DNA of 64,000 nucleotides from Blastocatellia bacterium (GCA_016705245.1 JADIYM010000025.1:1-64000); one strand, 5' to 3'; positions 39,428 through 48,228 are shown, counted from the stretch's first letter. Notes: generated by a model from the letters alone, not told the origin. Translations and numbers: made by a program.

Positions 39428-40719
39428 TTATCGCTCGATCTGGTCGAGCAACGAGCCGGTCTTGCTGTTCGGATTCCCGGCTTCTTCCTTGCCCGGCCGC
39501 GTCACTGGCCGAACATCTGGAGGAGGTCCGGAGCGCATCCCGGGACGCGCTGGCGCCGCCGGTCGAGGCGGCGGAGTCTGCGGAGGCACCTGCGCTGAAG
39601 GATCGCGCAGATCCGACATCGACAGTCTCAGGTTGTGCTTGTTCGTGGCGTATGCGAGGCCGTCCTCGAACGTCACGAGGCCTTCGCGGACCATCTTTTC
39701 GAGAACCGTGTCGAAGTCCTGCATCCCGTCGATGTCTCCGGCGCGCATCGCCTCGATGAGCGAGCGCTTTTCGGCCTCGCCCTTCTCGATGTACTCGCGC
39801 GTGCGCATCGTCGAGCGCAGGATCTCGACGGCGGGGATGCGGCCCTTGCCGTCGGCCCGCGGCAGAAGCCGCTGCGACACGATGTACCGGAAGCTCGTGG
39901 ACAGTCGTTGGCGGATGCTCTGCTCGTGGGTTTTCGGGAAAATGCCGATGATGCGGTCGACAGTCTTGGCGGCGTCGGTCGTGTGCAGTGTCGAGAAGAC
40001 GAGGTGGCCCGTCTCGGCCGCATCGAGGGCAACCTCGACGGTCTCGAGGTCGCGCATCTCGCCCACGAGAATGACCTTGGGCGCCTGCCGCAGCGCCGGA
40101 AGTTGTCCGTATCCGTGTGCAACTCCCGTTGATGAACGGTCGACAGCTTGTGCGGATGCAGGAATTCGATCGGATCCTCGATCGTGACGATGTGGTATGC
40201 GTAGCGCTGGTTGATCTCGTCGACGATCGCAGCAAGCGTCGAAGACTTGCCCGACCCGGTCGGCCCGGTCACGAGCACGATGCCGTTCTTCAAGTCGACG
40301 ACGTCCTTGAGGTGTTCGGGAAGATTGAGGTCGCGGAAGCTCGGCACGCGGTTGGGAATCACTCGCATGACGATCGCTATCGTGCCGCGCTGCTTGAACA
40401 CGTTGACGCGAAACCGCGACATGCCGGGCAACGAGTAGCTGACATCCGCCGATCCGGTGCGCTCGAGGCTCTCGGCCGCGGCTTCGTTGCCTGCAACGAG
40501 CACCTTTGCGATGGCAGCGGTGTGTTGCGGAAGCAATCGGTCGAGTCCGGGGAGCGGAATCGGATGCAGCTTCCCGATGTGCTCGACCTGCGGCGGTCGC
40601 CCCGGCGAGAAGATCAGGTCGCTGACGTTGTCCGCATGCGAGAGCATGGCCTTCAGAATTTCGTGGAAATTCTGGACCGTGCCACTTGCCGGGTTACCTG
40701 TGGGGGGGTTCTGGGACAT
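39428..40719 (-). CDS. pilT: PilT-type twitching motility ATPase, frameshifted
   Basis: The retraction motor of type IV pili. Read through a single missing base near 40098, it gives about 430 residues. Walker A GPTGSGKSSTLAAI is at residues 152-165, the Asp box includes IVTIEDPIEFLH, Walker B is ILVGEMRDLETV, and the His box is HLVFSTLHTTDAAKTVDRI. The C-terminal 70 residues are Pro/Arg-rich and unlike standard PilT. Open pieces are 40719-39673 and 40066-39428. The frameshift falls between an intact Asp box and an intact Walker B motif, which favours a sequence error over decay. Confidence 0.88.
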
Positions 40720-40753
40720 CTCTTGGCAGCCGCCCAGCGTGGACGACCTTTAA

Positions 40754-41470
40754 CTATGCTGTCAGCGCGTGAACGACGATATTGACGCCGAATTTCGTGT
40801 TGTCAACCGTCGAGAAGCGCTTGTTCGTGTGGTCGTAGTTCCACTCGCAGCCGTAGTCCTTGTTGCTGTAGAGGACGCCGATCCGGCCGCGGATCGAAAC
40901 AGCCTGCAGATACTCGTGGACCATGTCGTCGCCCCAGCCGTTGAGCTCGTGCGACGTGGCCGGCGGCCCGTCCTCGAACTTGAAGAACGATCGATAGAGC
41001 GCGTGGTCGTTGTTGAGCTTGCGGAGCGCTTCGGCACCCTTGAACAGCCGGTTCATCTCGGCCTCGAAGGTACGGGCAAACACGCCGTCGACATCGTGGT
41101 TGCAATCGTCGACGAACACGAAGCCACCGCTGTGCACGTATCGGCCGATGTTCTCACGCTCGCGATCCGTGAACCGGACGAGCTCGTTCCCCGACAGATA
41201 CACGAACGGGAATCCGAAGAGCTCGTTGCTGTCGAGGGCGACGACGCGGTCGACAGGGTCGACTCGAACCGAGGTGTATTCGACGAGTGAGTTCAGGATG
41301 TTCGACGGCATCTTGGCGTCCGTATCCCAGTTTCCCGAGCCATACCTGGCGCGCGCGAACGTGAAGGCCGGAGCCTGAGCCAGCACGGGACTGACGGCAC
41401 CGGCGATCTCTGCAAACGGCACTGCGGCAGCGGCCGTCGCCGCGGTCAAGACGAAATCACGACGTCGCAT
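40754..41470 (-). CDS. Tat-exported DUF4159 protein
   Basis: About 238 residues with a twin-arginine signal (MRRRDFVLTAATAAAAVPFA). The DUF4159 body has FARARYGSGNWDTDAKMPSN, FPFVYLSGNELVRFTDRERE and GGFVFVDDCNHDVDG. The fold is related to amidotransferase-like proteins; no activity is known. DUF4159 genes commonly accompany MoxR/DUF58/BatA sets, as here. ATG 41470 was chosen because GGAGGAAG lies just upstream and the Tat motif begins there. Confidence 0.88.
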   Translation of the reverse strand: MRRRDFVLTAATAAAAVPFAEIAGAVSPVLAQAPAFTFARARYGSGNWDTDAKMPSNILNSLVEYTSVRVDPVDRVVALDSNELFGFPFVYLSGNELVRFTDRERENIGRYVHSGGFVFVDDCNHDVDGVFARTFEAEMNRLFKGAEALRKLNNDHALYRSFFKFEDGPPATSHELNGWGDDMVHEYLQAVSIRGRIGVLYSNKDYGCEWNYDHTNKRFSTVDNTKFGVNIVVHALTA

Positions 41471-41625
41471 GAACTTCCTCCTGGAACCCCGCCATCGGGG
41501 CCTGCGCAAGCAGTTCGGGAATCGGACCTTTGCCGCCAGATACGAGCCGGCACACGAGTTGTTTCACGCGAGATCGTTTAGGAGCCGCCACGGGCGCGCC
41601 CGGGCGCGCCCGTACCGCGTTCAAT

Positions 41626-43260
41626 TCAGCGAACGGCGGTCGAGACGACCACTCCGTTCGGCTTGTTCCGTCGATAGGCCTGGGCCATCCGCTCGGCCTG
41701 TGGCACTTCGCGAATCGCCCGCTGAAGCTGCGGATCGACCAGGTTCGTGACCTGCGCCGCGGTTTCTGTTCCGTGGTGCGCCGTTACGAGCTCACGCCGA
41801 AGCTCGGTGCGAAGGTACTCGCGTTCGGCATCGACCTCGGCCGCCGTGATCTTCAGTGCCGGATTCTCGGTGACGAACTTGCGGAACGCATCGATGTACT
41901 TGTCCGTCACGAGGAATTCGCCAGCCTGAAGCAGATGGCCGCCCTTGAGCATCTCGAGTCGGAACGACTCGAATCCCTTCACCTGTCCGTTGACGGCCTG
42001 CGCCGTGAACGCGAACGTCGCCCCGATCCACTTCGCGAGTTTCCTGCCCGTGTCGGGAGGGAAAGCCACTTCGATGTCAGGCGAGATTCCGCCTCCGCCG
42101 TAGATCGGCCGGCCGGAATCGGTGCGGAAGACTTCCTTCTTCGTCGTGTCGTCCGCCACGAGCGGGCTGCGATGCATGATGTAGTCGTAGAACGAAGTCT
42201 TCGAGTAGTCGCGCTGGATCAACCGGCCGCTCGGCGTGTAGTACTTGCCGGTCGTCAGAATCAGACCGCCGCTGTCCTTCTCGAGCTCGAACGGCGACTG
42301 TACGAGGCCCTTCCCGAACGAAGTCTGACCAACTATGAGCGCACGGTCGTGGTCCTGCAGCGCTCCGGCGACGATCTCCGACGCGGAGGCCGACGCACCG
42401 TTGACGAGAACGACCAGCGGCGCCTCATTCGGCTGCGGGTTCATCGCCGGGATCTCGCCACTGCGCATTCCGTCGGACCTCCCGCGAATCGAGAGAATGC
42501 CCTGACCCTTGTAAAGGAAGTCGGACGAGATCGCGATGGCTTCCTTCACGAAACCGCCGGGATTGTCCCGCAGGTCGAGGATCAGCGACTTGACGCCTTG
42601 CGGCTCGAGCCTGGCGAGCGCCGTCTTGACCTCGTCTGACGACGTCGAGTTGAACCCGCGCTGAAGGTGGATGTATCCCACGCCCGGAGCCACCATGTAC
42701 GCATTCGTCACGGACGGCTGGGGGACCATATCCCGAATGATCTCAACTGTTTGAAGTTCGGGGAATCCAGGACGGAGGTACTTGATCGTGACCTTCGTGC
42801 CACGGGGTCCCTTGATGTTCGACGACACCTCGAACGAGCTCCATCCCTTGGTGGACTTTCCGTCGACTTCGACGATCTCGTCTCCGTACCGGAGTCCCGC
42901 CCGAAGCGCCGGAGTCTCGGGGAAGGGGGCCAGAATGAAGACCTTGCCGTTGCGGGCGCCAATCGAAGCGCCGATGCCGAAGTACTGGCTCTGCTGTTCA
43001 GTGCGGAACGTCTCGAACTCTTCGCGGTCATAGAAGCTCGAGTGCGGGTCGAGGGTGCGGAGCATTCCATAAATCGCGGTCTTCGAAACCTTGGGGTAAT
43101 CGACGTCCCCTGCGTAGTGGGCTTCGACCACGGTGAGCGCTTCGATGAAGTCCTTCGTGACCTGATCGCGGTCTGGCCCGGCGGCGGGCACGGCCGTCGG
43201 CGCTCCAAGAACGACCGACACGAGAATCGCCAGAGACAAGGCCAAGAAACGCTTCTTCAT
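41626..43260 (-). CDS. S41 family C-terminal processing protease (CtpA/Prc type)
   Basis: An exported serine protease of 544 residues. A signal peptide covers about 1-27 (FLALSLAILVSVVLGAPTAV). A PDZ domain at about 90-170 has GARNGKVFILAPFPETPALR and GLRYGDEIVEVDGKS. The S41 domain has the substrate strand LILDLRDNPGGFVKEAIAIS, the nucleophile region NGASASASEIVAGAL, and the general-base lysine in GQTSFGKGLVQ. The C-terminal 130 residues are helical and extra to minimal CtpA. ATG 43260 follows AGGAGC. These enzymes trim periplasmic proteins. Confidence 0.94.
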   Translation of the reverse strand: MKKRFLALSLAILVSVVLGAPTAVPAAGPDRDQVTKDFIEALTVVEAHYAGDVDYPKVSKTAIYGMLRTLDPHSSFYDREEFETFRTEQQSQYFGIGASIGARNGKVFILAPFPETPALRAGLRYGDEIVEVDGKSTKGWSSFEVSSNIKGPRGTKVTIKYLRPGFPELQTVEIIRDMVPQPSVTNAYMVAPGVGYIHLQRGFNSTSSDEVKTALARLEPQGVKSLILDLRDNPGGFVKEAIAISSDFLYKGQGILSIRGRSDGMRSGEIPAMNPQPNEAPLVVLVNGASASASEIVAGALQDHDRALIVGQTSFGKGLVQSPFELEKDSGGLILTTGKYYTPSGRLIQRDYSKTSFYDYIMHRSPLVADDTTKKEVFRTDSGRPIYGGGGISPDIEVAFPPDTGRKLAKWIGATFAFTAQAVNGQVKGFESFRLEMLKGGHLLQAGEFLVTDKYIDAFRKFVTENPALKITAAEVDAEREYLRTELRRELVTAHHGTETAAQVTNLVDPQLQRAIREVPQAERMAQAYRRNKPNGVVVSTAVR

Positions 43261-43377
43261 AATGCTCCTGTCACCAATGCTTTGCGGCAGCTGAGAACGC
43301 CAGCCGAAACTATACCGGCACTGTCGAGAGCCGGACAAGCGTCGTTTCGGAGGCCGCCGAAGTGCCCTCGAATGAGG

Positions 43378-43866
43378 CTAATACGGAGTTGCGCGTCGAA
43401 TGTTGCCGGTGCGCTCGAGGACATTGAACGTTGAGCTGCGTCGGATGCGGCCGTGGAAGATGAAATCGTCGCCGACCCGATCACCTGCCTTTTTCCCGCG
43501 AATCGCCGCCGTTCCAGTCGGCAATATCTGTGTCAGCTCGACATCCATGAGTACATACAGGTCCGGAACCCTGTCGTCGTCGCGCGAGCGAGCAATCCGG
43601 ATTGCAGCCTCTCGCGTAGCGGCCAGCCGATCGCGCGACCGGCGAAAATCCGCAGGCGGCACCTCGCCAACCTCGAAGAGGTGGGTCAACTCTGCCACTT
43701 CGGCATCGAGAAAAGTCATGAACTCGCTCATCTCTGGCCCAAGAGCTTCGCGATCGCTCTCTATCTCCGGCTGTGCACGTCGTTGCGCGTCCGTCACGGA
43801 CACCTGACAAGCCAATGCGAGGCCGAGAATGACGGTTCGGGTGAGCAACTGGCCGGTTCGAGACAT
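43378..43866 (-). CDS. Small secreted protein of unknown function
   Basis: A 162-residue protein with a signal peptide (TRTVILGLALACQVSVTDAQ). The mature part is charged and helical at first (FMTFLDAEVAELTHLFEVGE), then beta-rich. No family is recognised and there is no Cys pair. It is transcribed away from the repeat-rich region at 43867-44948 and lies 117 bp upstream of the S41 protease gene on the same strand. Confidence 0.65.
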   Translation of the reverse strand: MSRTGQLLTRTVILGLALACQVSVTDAQRRAQPEIESDREALGPEMSEFMTFLDAEVAELTHLFEVGEVPPADFRRSRDRLAATREAAIRIARSRDDDRVPDLYVLMDVELTQILPTGTAAIRGKKAGDRVGDDFIFHGRIRRSSTFNVLERTGNIRRATPY

Positions 43867-43985
43867 TTGCGTGAATTCTCTGCCGCGGGTCGGCTCAGTC
43901 TAGCCGCCGCCGGCGAAGCTCGGCAAGATCGGTACTCGGGTCGAACGGTGCGCGATTGAACAGGTCGTGTGGTCACACGCCTCGA

Positions 43986-44312
43986 GACCCAGAACCCAGA
44001 GCGCAGCGAGGGGCCGACCTCAGCATCGGTAGCCGTTGAAGAGCCGGATGCCGTCAAACCAGACCATCGCCGACCCAGAACCCAGAGCGCAGCGAGGGGC
44101 CGACCTCAGCATCGGTAGCCGTTGAAGAGCCGGATGCCGTCAAACCAGACCATCGCCGACCCAGAACCCAGAGCGCAGCGAGGGGCCGACCTCAGCATCG
44201 GTAGCCGTTGAAGAGCCGGATGCCGTCAAACCAGACCATCGCCGACCCAGAACCCCGAGCGCAGCGAGGGGCCGACCCTGGCATCGGTATCAGCCGGAGA
44301 ACCGGATCAACT
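43986..44312. repeat. 86-bp tandem repeat, nearly four copies
   Basis: Units start at 43986, 44072, 44158 and 44244 with GACCCAGAACCCAGAGCGCA, exactly 86 bp apart. Copies 1-3 are essentially identical and copy 4 diverges after about 45 bp. Each unit holds CATCGGTAGCCGTTGAAGAG, which resembles the iterons downstream; in copy 4 this reads CATCGGTATCAGCCGGAGAA. No open frame in it looks like a gene. The near identity of three copies points to recent duplication. Confidence 0.93.
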
Positions 44313-44382
44313 GCCAGGATCTCGTCCAAATGACCCACGGACTCGCCGTGGTATGATGCCGCGGCTTTTGCGGCCCCTTCCA

Positions 44383-44827
44383 TATCGGATACTGAAATAA
44401 GTCGCCCTGGAGTATTGGTCTTCGAACTAAGCCGAGGGCACGTCGAATGCTGCCAGTCGCAGTGGATCTATTGGTCTTTGAGAGAAGCCACTCCCGTCTG
44501 CGAAGCTCGTAGATATTGGTCTTCGAGAGAAATCGGGTTTCGGATGGGGCCAATTCATGCCTTTGAACTCGGCAAGATACCTATTGGACTTCGAGAGAAG
44601 CCTTATAGGGACTCGAGAGAAGTACCTATTGGAACCTGAGAGAAATACTCGCAGATCTCCCAAGGGACCGAGTCACGGGTTTGGAGAGAAGAACTATCGG
44701 GTTCGTGAAGAGGAATGTATCGGATTCATGAATAAGAGGTATCGGTCACGGAAAGAACGGGAATCGGGTTCTGGAAGAAACTGAATTGGGTGCCGGGAGA
44801 ACAGATATCGGTCCCGGAAAGAAATCG
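44383..44827 (+). repeat. Iteron array, candidate replication origin
   Basis: Degenerate direct repeats with consensus about TATYGGTCYTCGRGAGAAG. Copies start at 44383, 44413, 44469, 44514, 44582, 44604, 44627, 44673, 44695, 44718, 44740, 44762, 44784 and 44806. From 44582 on the spacing is 22 or 23 bp (44627 to 44673 is two steps, with a decayed copy between), about two DNA turns. Early copies are TATTGG-type with a small dyad (CTTCGAGAGAAG); later ones are TATCGG-type. The array ends about 120 bp before a replication initiator gene, the layout of iteron plasmids and secondary-chromosome origins. Confidence 0.85.
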
Positions 44828-44948
44828 CGTCTCGTAAGTGTATATTGATCAGTAGTTTACGGCCACTGTAACATGAAGCAAATAACTGCATGTAACATGG
44901 AAGGATGACAGCAGTGGTGGTGCTGTGATCCCGGCAGAAGGATCAGGA

Positions 44949-46448
44949 ATGACCAAGAAGAGCCGGCCCCAGTCGCTGGGGACACGGAAACAGCGAGGGC
45001 GCAGCGGCAAGGACGAAATGAACCTCGCCGTCTTTCCGATTGCGGCGCTTTCGGTTCGTGTGCCGAAGGACGTCAAGGCCCTCAAGTTTCAGGACTCGAT
45101 CCAGGGCGACGGCGGGAAAATCGTCAAGCGAACGTGGACGGTGCAGGGCGGATCGGACTGCGGGTTGCCGACGGCGGGCGACGAAGACGTCTACGTTGCC
45201 CTGATGGAGTTGACCCGAAAGCTCGGATTCTCGGATCGAAAGGTCAACTTCTCGCGCTACGAACTTGCCAAACGACTCGGCTGGTCGCCGTGCGGGAAGA
45301 CCTACAGCCGAATCGAACAGGCGCTGCTCCGGCTCGCGAACGTGAACATCCACGCATCGAACGCCTTCTGGGACAACGCGAAGCGCAGCTACGTGACTGT
45401 GAGCTTCTCGCTGATCCAGGAGTATCAGCTCTATGACGAAAAGCCTCGAAAAGGCGAAAAGCTCCGTTCTGACCCGCCGTCGAGCTTTTTCATGTGGACC
45501 GAGCGGCTCTTCGAAAGCTTCAAGAGCGGTTACATCAAGTTTCTCGACACGGAGCTGTACTTCAAACTGAACTCGGCTACGGCTCGGCGTCTCTTCCGGT
45601 ACCTCGACAAGAAGTTCGGCCGTGACCACCATTTCGCGATCGACGTCTTCAAGCTGGCGCACGAACACCTCGGAATCAGCCGGAATTTCAAATACGTCTC
45701 CCAGCTCGTTCAGCAGCTCAAGCCGGCGCTCGAGGACCTGAAGGTAAATGGGTACCTGAGGACGTGGGAGGTCCGTGACCGGGTCATCTCGTTCCAGCGC
45801 GTGCCCCACGACGAGTACGAGCAGGAGGTTCTGGAGGAGGCGCTTGACGGCCTGCCTTTTGAAGAGGCCTCCATGACGATCGAGGTCGAAGGAGACGACG
45901 AAGCGAAGTTAGCCGGCGTCGAAGGAGACGTCCTCGCGGCGCTCCTCGATCGTGGCATCACGAGACGCCGGGCGGCATCGATCGTACGGGCGCATTCCCC
46001 GAACCGGCTGGGTCAGATCACGGACACGATCTCGTACTTTGACTGGCTGCTCAAACACGGCAAGCGGCGTGTCGAAAACCCGGCGGGATTTCTCATCTCG
46101 CTTATTAGCGACGAGTTGCCGGTCAGTCACGTGGCCCCGCCGCAGGAGGTGGCGACGGCGAACGACGTGACGGACGAGATCGAGCGGCGAAGCCGTGAGG
46201 AGCTCGACTACACGGTCTTCGTCGACACCGAGGTCAATCGCGCAGTGAGCCGGATGGGCGATCTGGCGCTCGAGGCTCGCATCCAGGAGAAGATGGGGGA
46301 GTTCAAGGCCAGCGACAGGGCCGAGGTCTACCATCGTTGGTCCAATGACATGCTGCGCAGTCACGCGGTTCTGTTCGTGCGGAAGGCCATTGCGGTGGAA
46401 TTGCAGCTCCCGGAATTCGAGCAGTGGCTCGAACAGCGGCGCAGCTAA
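44949..46448 (+). CDS. Replication initiator protein A family (plasmid-type initiator)
   Basis: About 499 residues with the hallmarks of replication initiator protein A (PF10134-like). These are MNLAVFPIAALSVRVPKD, GLPTAGDEDVYVALMELTRK, FSRYELAKRLGWSPCGKTYS and RIEQALLRLANVNIHA. Later come FLDTELYFKLNSATARRLFR, YLDKKFGRDHHFAIDVFKLA and YVSQLVQQLKPALEDLKVNG. These form winged-helix DNA-binding domains known from iteron plasmid initiators. The last 180 residues are acidic and helical, with no family recognised. ATG 44949 has AAGGA 6-10 bp upstream; the frame is open to GTG 44925. The iteron array directly upstream is the expected binding site. Presence among chromosomal genes suggests an integrated plasmid, a chromid or a domesticated initiator. 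Confidence 0.87.
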   Translation: MTKKSRPQSLGTRKQRGRSGKDEMNLAVFPIAALSVRVPKDVKALKFQDSIQGDGGKIVKRTWTVQGGSDCGLPTAGDEDVYVALMELTRKLGFSDRKVNFSRYELAKRLGWSPCGKTYSRIEQALLRLANVNIHASNAFWDNAKRSYVTVSFSLIQEYQLYDEKPRKGEKLRSDPPSSFFMWTERLFESFKSGYIKFLDTELYFKLNSATARRLFRYLDKKFGRDHHFAIDVFKLAHEHLGISRNFKYVSQLVQQLKPALEDLKVNGYLRTWEVRDRVISFQRVPHDEYEQEVLEEALDGLPFEEASMTIEVEGDDEAKLAGVEGDVLAALLDRGITRRRAASIVRAHSPNRLGQITDTISYFDWLLKHGKRRVENPAGFLISLISDELPVSHVAPPQEVATANDVTDEIERRSREELDYTVFVDTEVNRAVSRMGDLALEARIQEKMGEFKASDRAEVYHRWSNDMLRSHAVLFVRKAIAVELQLPEFEQWLEQRRS

Positions 46449-46451
46449 GCC

Positions 46452-46540
46452 GCTCCGTGACTCTGAGCCTCGGCGTCTCTGTGTGCGAAGCATCTGAAGC
46501 GCTACGCACACAGAGACGCGGAGGCTCAGAGCCACGAAGA
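46452..46540. repeat. Long inverted repeat, family A copy 4
   Basis: Arms of about 40 bp (46452-46491 and 46499-46540) share GTCTCTGTGTGCGAAGC with the other family A copies. It lies between the convergent stops of the initiator gene (46448) and the ribbon-helix-helix gene (46567). Confidence 0.9.
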
Positions 46541-46566
46541 ACTGATTCACGAGTTGTCGTGAGCGG

Positions 46567-46986
46567 CTAAGCCTCCGAATCGGGCTCCGGCGGCGTCACG
46601 AGGTCGCGGAGGTCCGAGCGCATCTTCTCGATCTCCACGAGCTTTTCGTCGATCGTCCCGAAGACATCGGACCGCGCCCGAATGCCCTCATGCAGGAGGT
46701 AGGTCGCCGACTCGGCGCGCGTCTTGAAAATGCCGGCATCCACGAGCGTGTCGATCCGTCGCTGGGTGTCGTCGTCGACGTGGACCGTGATCGAGTTCAT
46801 CCGGTCCTTGAGATTTTCGAACGCCTTGCCGATCTGATCCGGGATCTTCTGTGCAAAGTCCTTCACCGAGGCCTTGAATTCCTCGAGCCGGACTCGAGCG
46901 TCAGCGCCTGCATCGCGATGGGCCGGATCGCCCTTGTGTTCTACCGTCACGTCGCCAGGGACCAGTGTCTTGTCGGGATCCGTCAT
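46567..46986 (-). CDS. Ribbon-helix-helix (CopG/Arc-like) DNA-binding protein
   Basis: A 139-residue protein. The centre reads SITVHVDDDTQRRIDTLVDA, then GIFKTRAESATYLLHEGIRA, a ribbon-helix-helix DNA-binding fold. Flanks are helical and charged (ARVRLEEFKASVKDFAQKIP before, TIDEKLVEIEKMRSDLRDLV after), suited to oligomerisation. GGAGG precedes ATG 46986. It converges on the initiator gene. CopG-type proteins regulate initiator expression in several plasmids, so a role in replication control is possible but only inferred. Confidence 0.8.
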   Translation of the reverse strand: MTDPDKTLVPGDVTVEHKGDPAHRDAGADARVRLEEFKASVKDFAQKIPDQIGKAFENLKDRMNSITVHVDDDTQRRIDTLVDAGIFKTRAESATYLLHEGIRARSDVFGTIDEKLVEIEKMRSDLRDLVTPPEPDSEA

Positions 46987-47178
46987 GATGTGCCTCCGTG
47001 TTCGTCGAGCCGCTGCCTCGAACGCCCCGCGCGTCAGGCACGAGCTCTCGTGAAGAGTATAGCGACCCGTACGACGATGTGGCGGCCCGCGTTTCTTGCC
47101 GCCCGAATTCCGCGGGTGATATAACCGGCTCCTTCGCGTACGAGTGCGAGACGCGGAGATAGGTCGAGGAGAGATGCC

Positions 47179-47979
47179 GTGCTCAAGAGCATTCTGATGA
47201 TCCTGATGATGTCGCTTGCCGTCGTGATGGCGGGCTGTTCGGGCACCACGTCCGAAGCGCCGACGGACGCGAAAATCACGCAGGACATCAAGTCCTCATT
47301 CGACGCCGCAAACATCGCTGGAGTGGAATTTGCCGTGGCGAACGGAATGGTCACGCTGAAGGGCACGGTCACCGATCAGGCGACTCTCGACAAGGTGCTG
47401 GCTATCGTGAAGGCCATTCCCGGAGTCTCTACCGTCGAGAGTCAGATTGCCGTGAATGCGACTCCGGTGGCGGTCGTGGATCCTGGAAACAAGGACAGCC
47501 TGCTGATGGCGACGGTCCAGCAGCGCCTCCTCGCGGACCCGTTGCTCGCAGGATCGAACATTACGCCTACGGTCTCCGCTGGGGTCGTCACGCTCGGCGG
47601 CACCGTGCCATCCGAAGCGGCCAAAGCGGCTGCGGAGAAGTCGGCGAAGGCCACGCCCGGCGTAGCGTCCGTGACGAACTCGCTGCAGGTGGTCGCTCCA
47701 GCAGCCGTCGAAGCGCCAGTGCCGGACCCGCAGCTCGAGGAGGCCGTCAGCGCCGAGCTCGACAAGCGCTATCCGGATCTCACGCTCTTCGTCCAGGTCA
47801 AGGACGGCGTTGTGTCGCTCAGTGGCGCTGTGCCGGATCAGTCGAAGATCGTCGAAGTCACGAAGGCCATCCACCAGGTCAAGGGCGTGAAGGCCGTCGA
47901 CACCGGCCGGCTGACCATCAAGGGTGGCGAACCGGACGACAAGCGCATCGGTGCGCCGGCAACGGGCAAACCGCAGTAG
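47179..47979 (+). CDS. Lipoprotein with three BON domains
   Basis: A 266-residue exported lipoprotein. The signal sequence ends in the lipobox VMAGC near residue 19. Three BON-type repeats follow: ITQDIKSSFDAANIAGVEFA with GMVTLKGTVTD; VQQRLLADPLLAGSNITPTV with GVVTLGGTVPSEA; and VSAELDKRYPDLTLFVQVKD with GVVSLSGAVPDQS. BON domains bind membranes or phospholipid and often give osmotic protection. Start is GTG 47179. A lone iteron begins 2 bp after its stop. Confidence 0.9.
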   Translation: MLKSILMILMMSLAVVMAGCSGTTSEAPTDAKITQDIKSSFDAANIAGVEFAVANGMVTLKGTVTDQATLDKVLAIVKAIPGVSTVESQIAVNATPVAVVDPGNKDSLLMATVQQRLLADPLLAGSNITPTVSAGVVTLGGTVPSEAAKAAAEKSAKATPGVASVTNSLQVVAPAAVEAPVPDPQLEEAVSAELDKRYPDLTLFVQVKDGVVSLSGAVPDQSKIVEVTKAIHQVKGVKAVDTGRLTIKGGEPDDKRIGAPATGKPQ

Positions 47980-47981
47980 AG

Positions 47982-48003
47982 TATCGGTCCTCGGAATAAG
48001 CGG
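47982..48003 (+). repeat. Isolated iteron copy
   Basis: TATCGGTCCTCGGAATAAGC matches the iteron consensus of the 44383-44827 array, closest to the copies at 44413 and 44806. It lies 2 bp after the BON gene stop and 3.2 kb from the main array, in the same orientation. Isolated iterons away from the origin are known in some plasmids, where they titrate the initiator. Confidence 0.6.
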
Positions 48004-48128
48004 TCCGACTGGTGTCTCCAAGTCTCATGGGCATGAGACTTAGCGAGCCGGGCACAAATTTCAGCGATGGATTGGCGTGAGATTCACGCTTCCCTCAGGA
48101 CCCATGTCGCGTGAGGCGCCGCCGCTTG

Positions 48129-48218
48129 GCTCCGTGTCTCGGTGCCTCTGAGTCTCTGTGTGCGAAGCTCCGCCGCCGCTTCGCACACAGAGACTCAGAG
48201 GCACCGAGACACGGAGGT
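48129..48218. repeat. Long inverted repeat, family A copy 5
   Basis: Near-perfect arms 48129-48168 and 48178-48218 share TGAGTCTCTGTGTGCGAAGC. It lies 11 bp before the convergent stop of the FabG-type gene (48229). Confidence 0.94.
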
Positions 48219-48228
48219 GCTTCTCGGC

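Noticed and set aside
41590..41617. GC palindrome GGGCGCGCCC repeated twice as a terminator
   Set aside because: It lies after the S41 gene stop in a very GC-rich stretch with no T run; it may be a terminator but nothing supports it beyond base composition.
43986..44312. Possible CRISPR array in the 86-bp tandem repeat
   Set aside because: The whole 86-bp unit is repeated with no variable spacers, and no cas gene is near.
44192..44383. Short minus-strand open frame across the tandem repeats
   Set aside because: It has no ribosome site, contains repeat sequence in the frame and shows no protein-like pattern.
44383..44827. Array read as RNA hairpins or a riboswitch leader
   Set aside because: The CTTC-GAGA-GAAG stem is kept only in the early copies; later copies keep the DNA word and 22-23 bp spacing but lose the pairing, which fits protein-binding DNA sites better.
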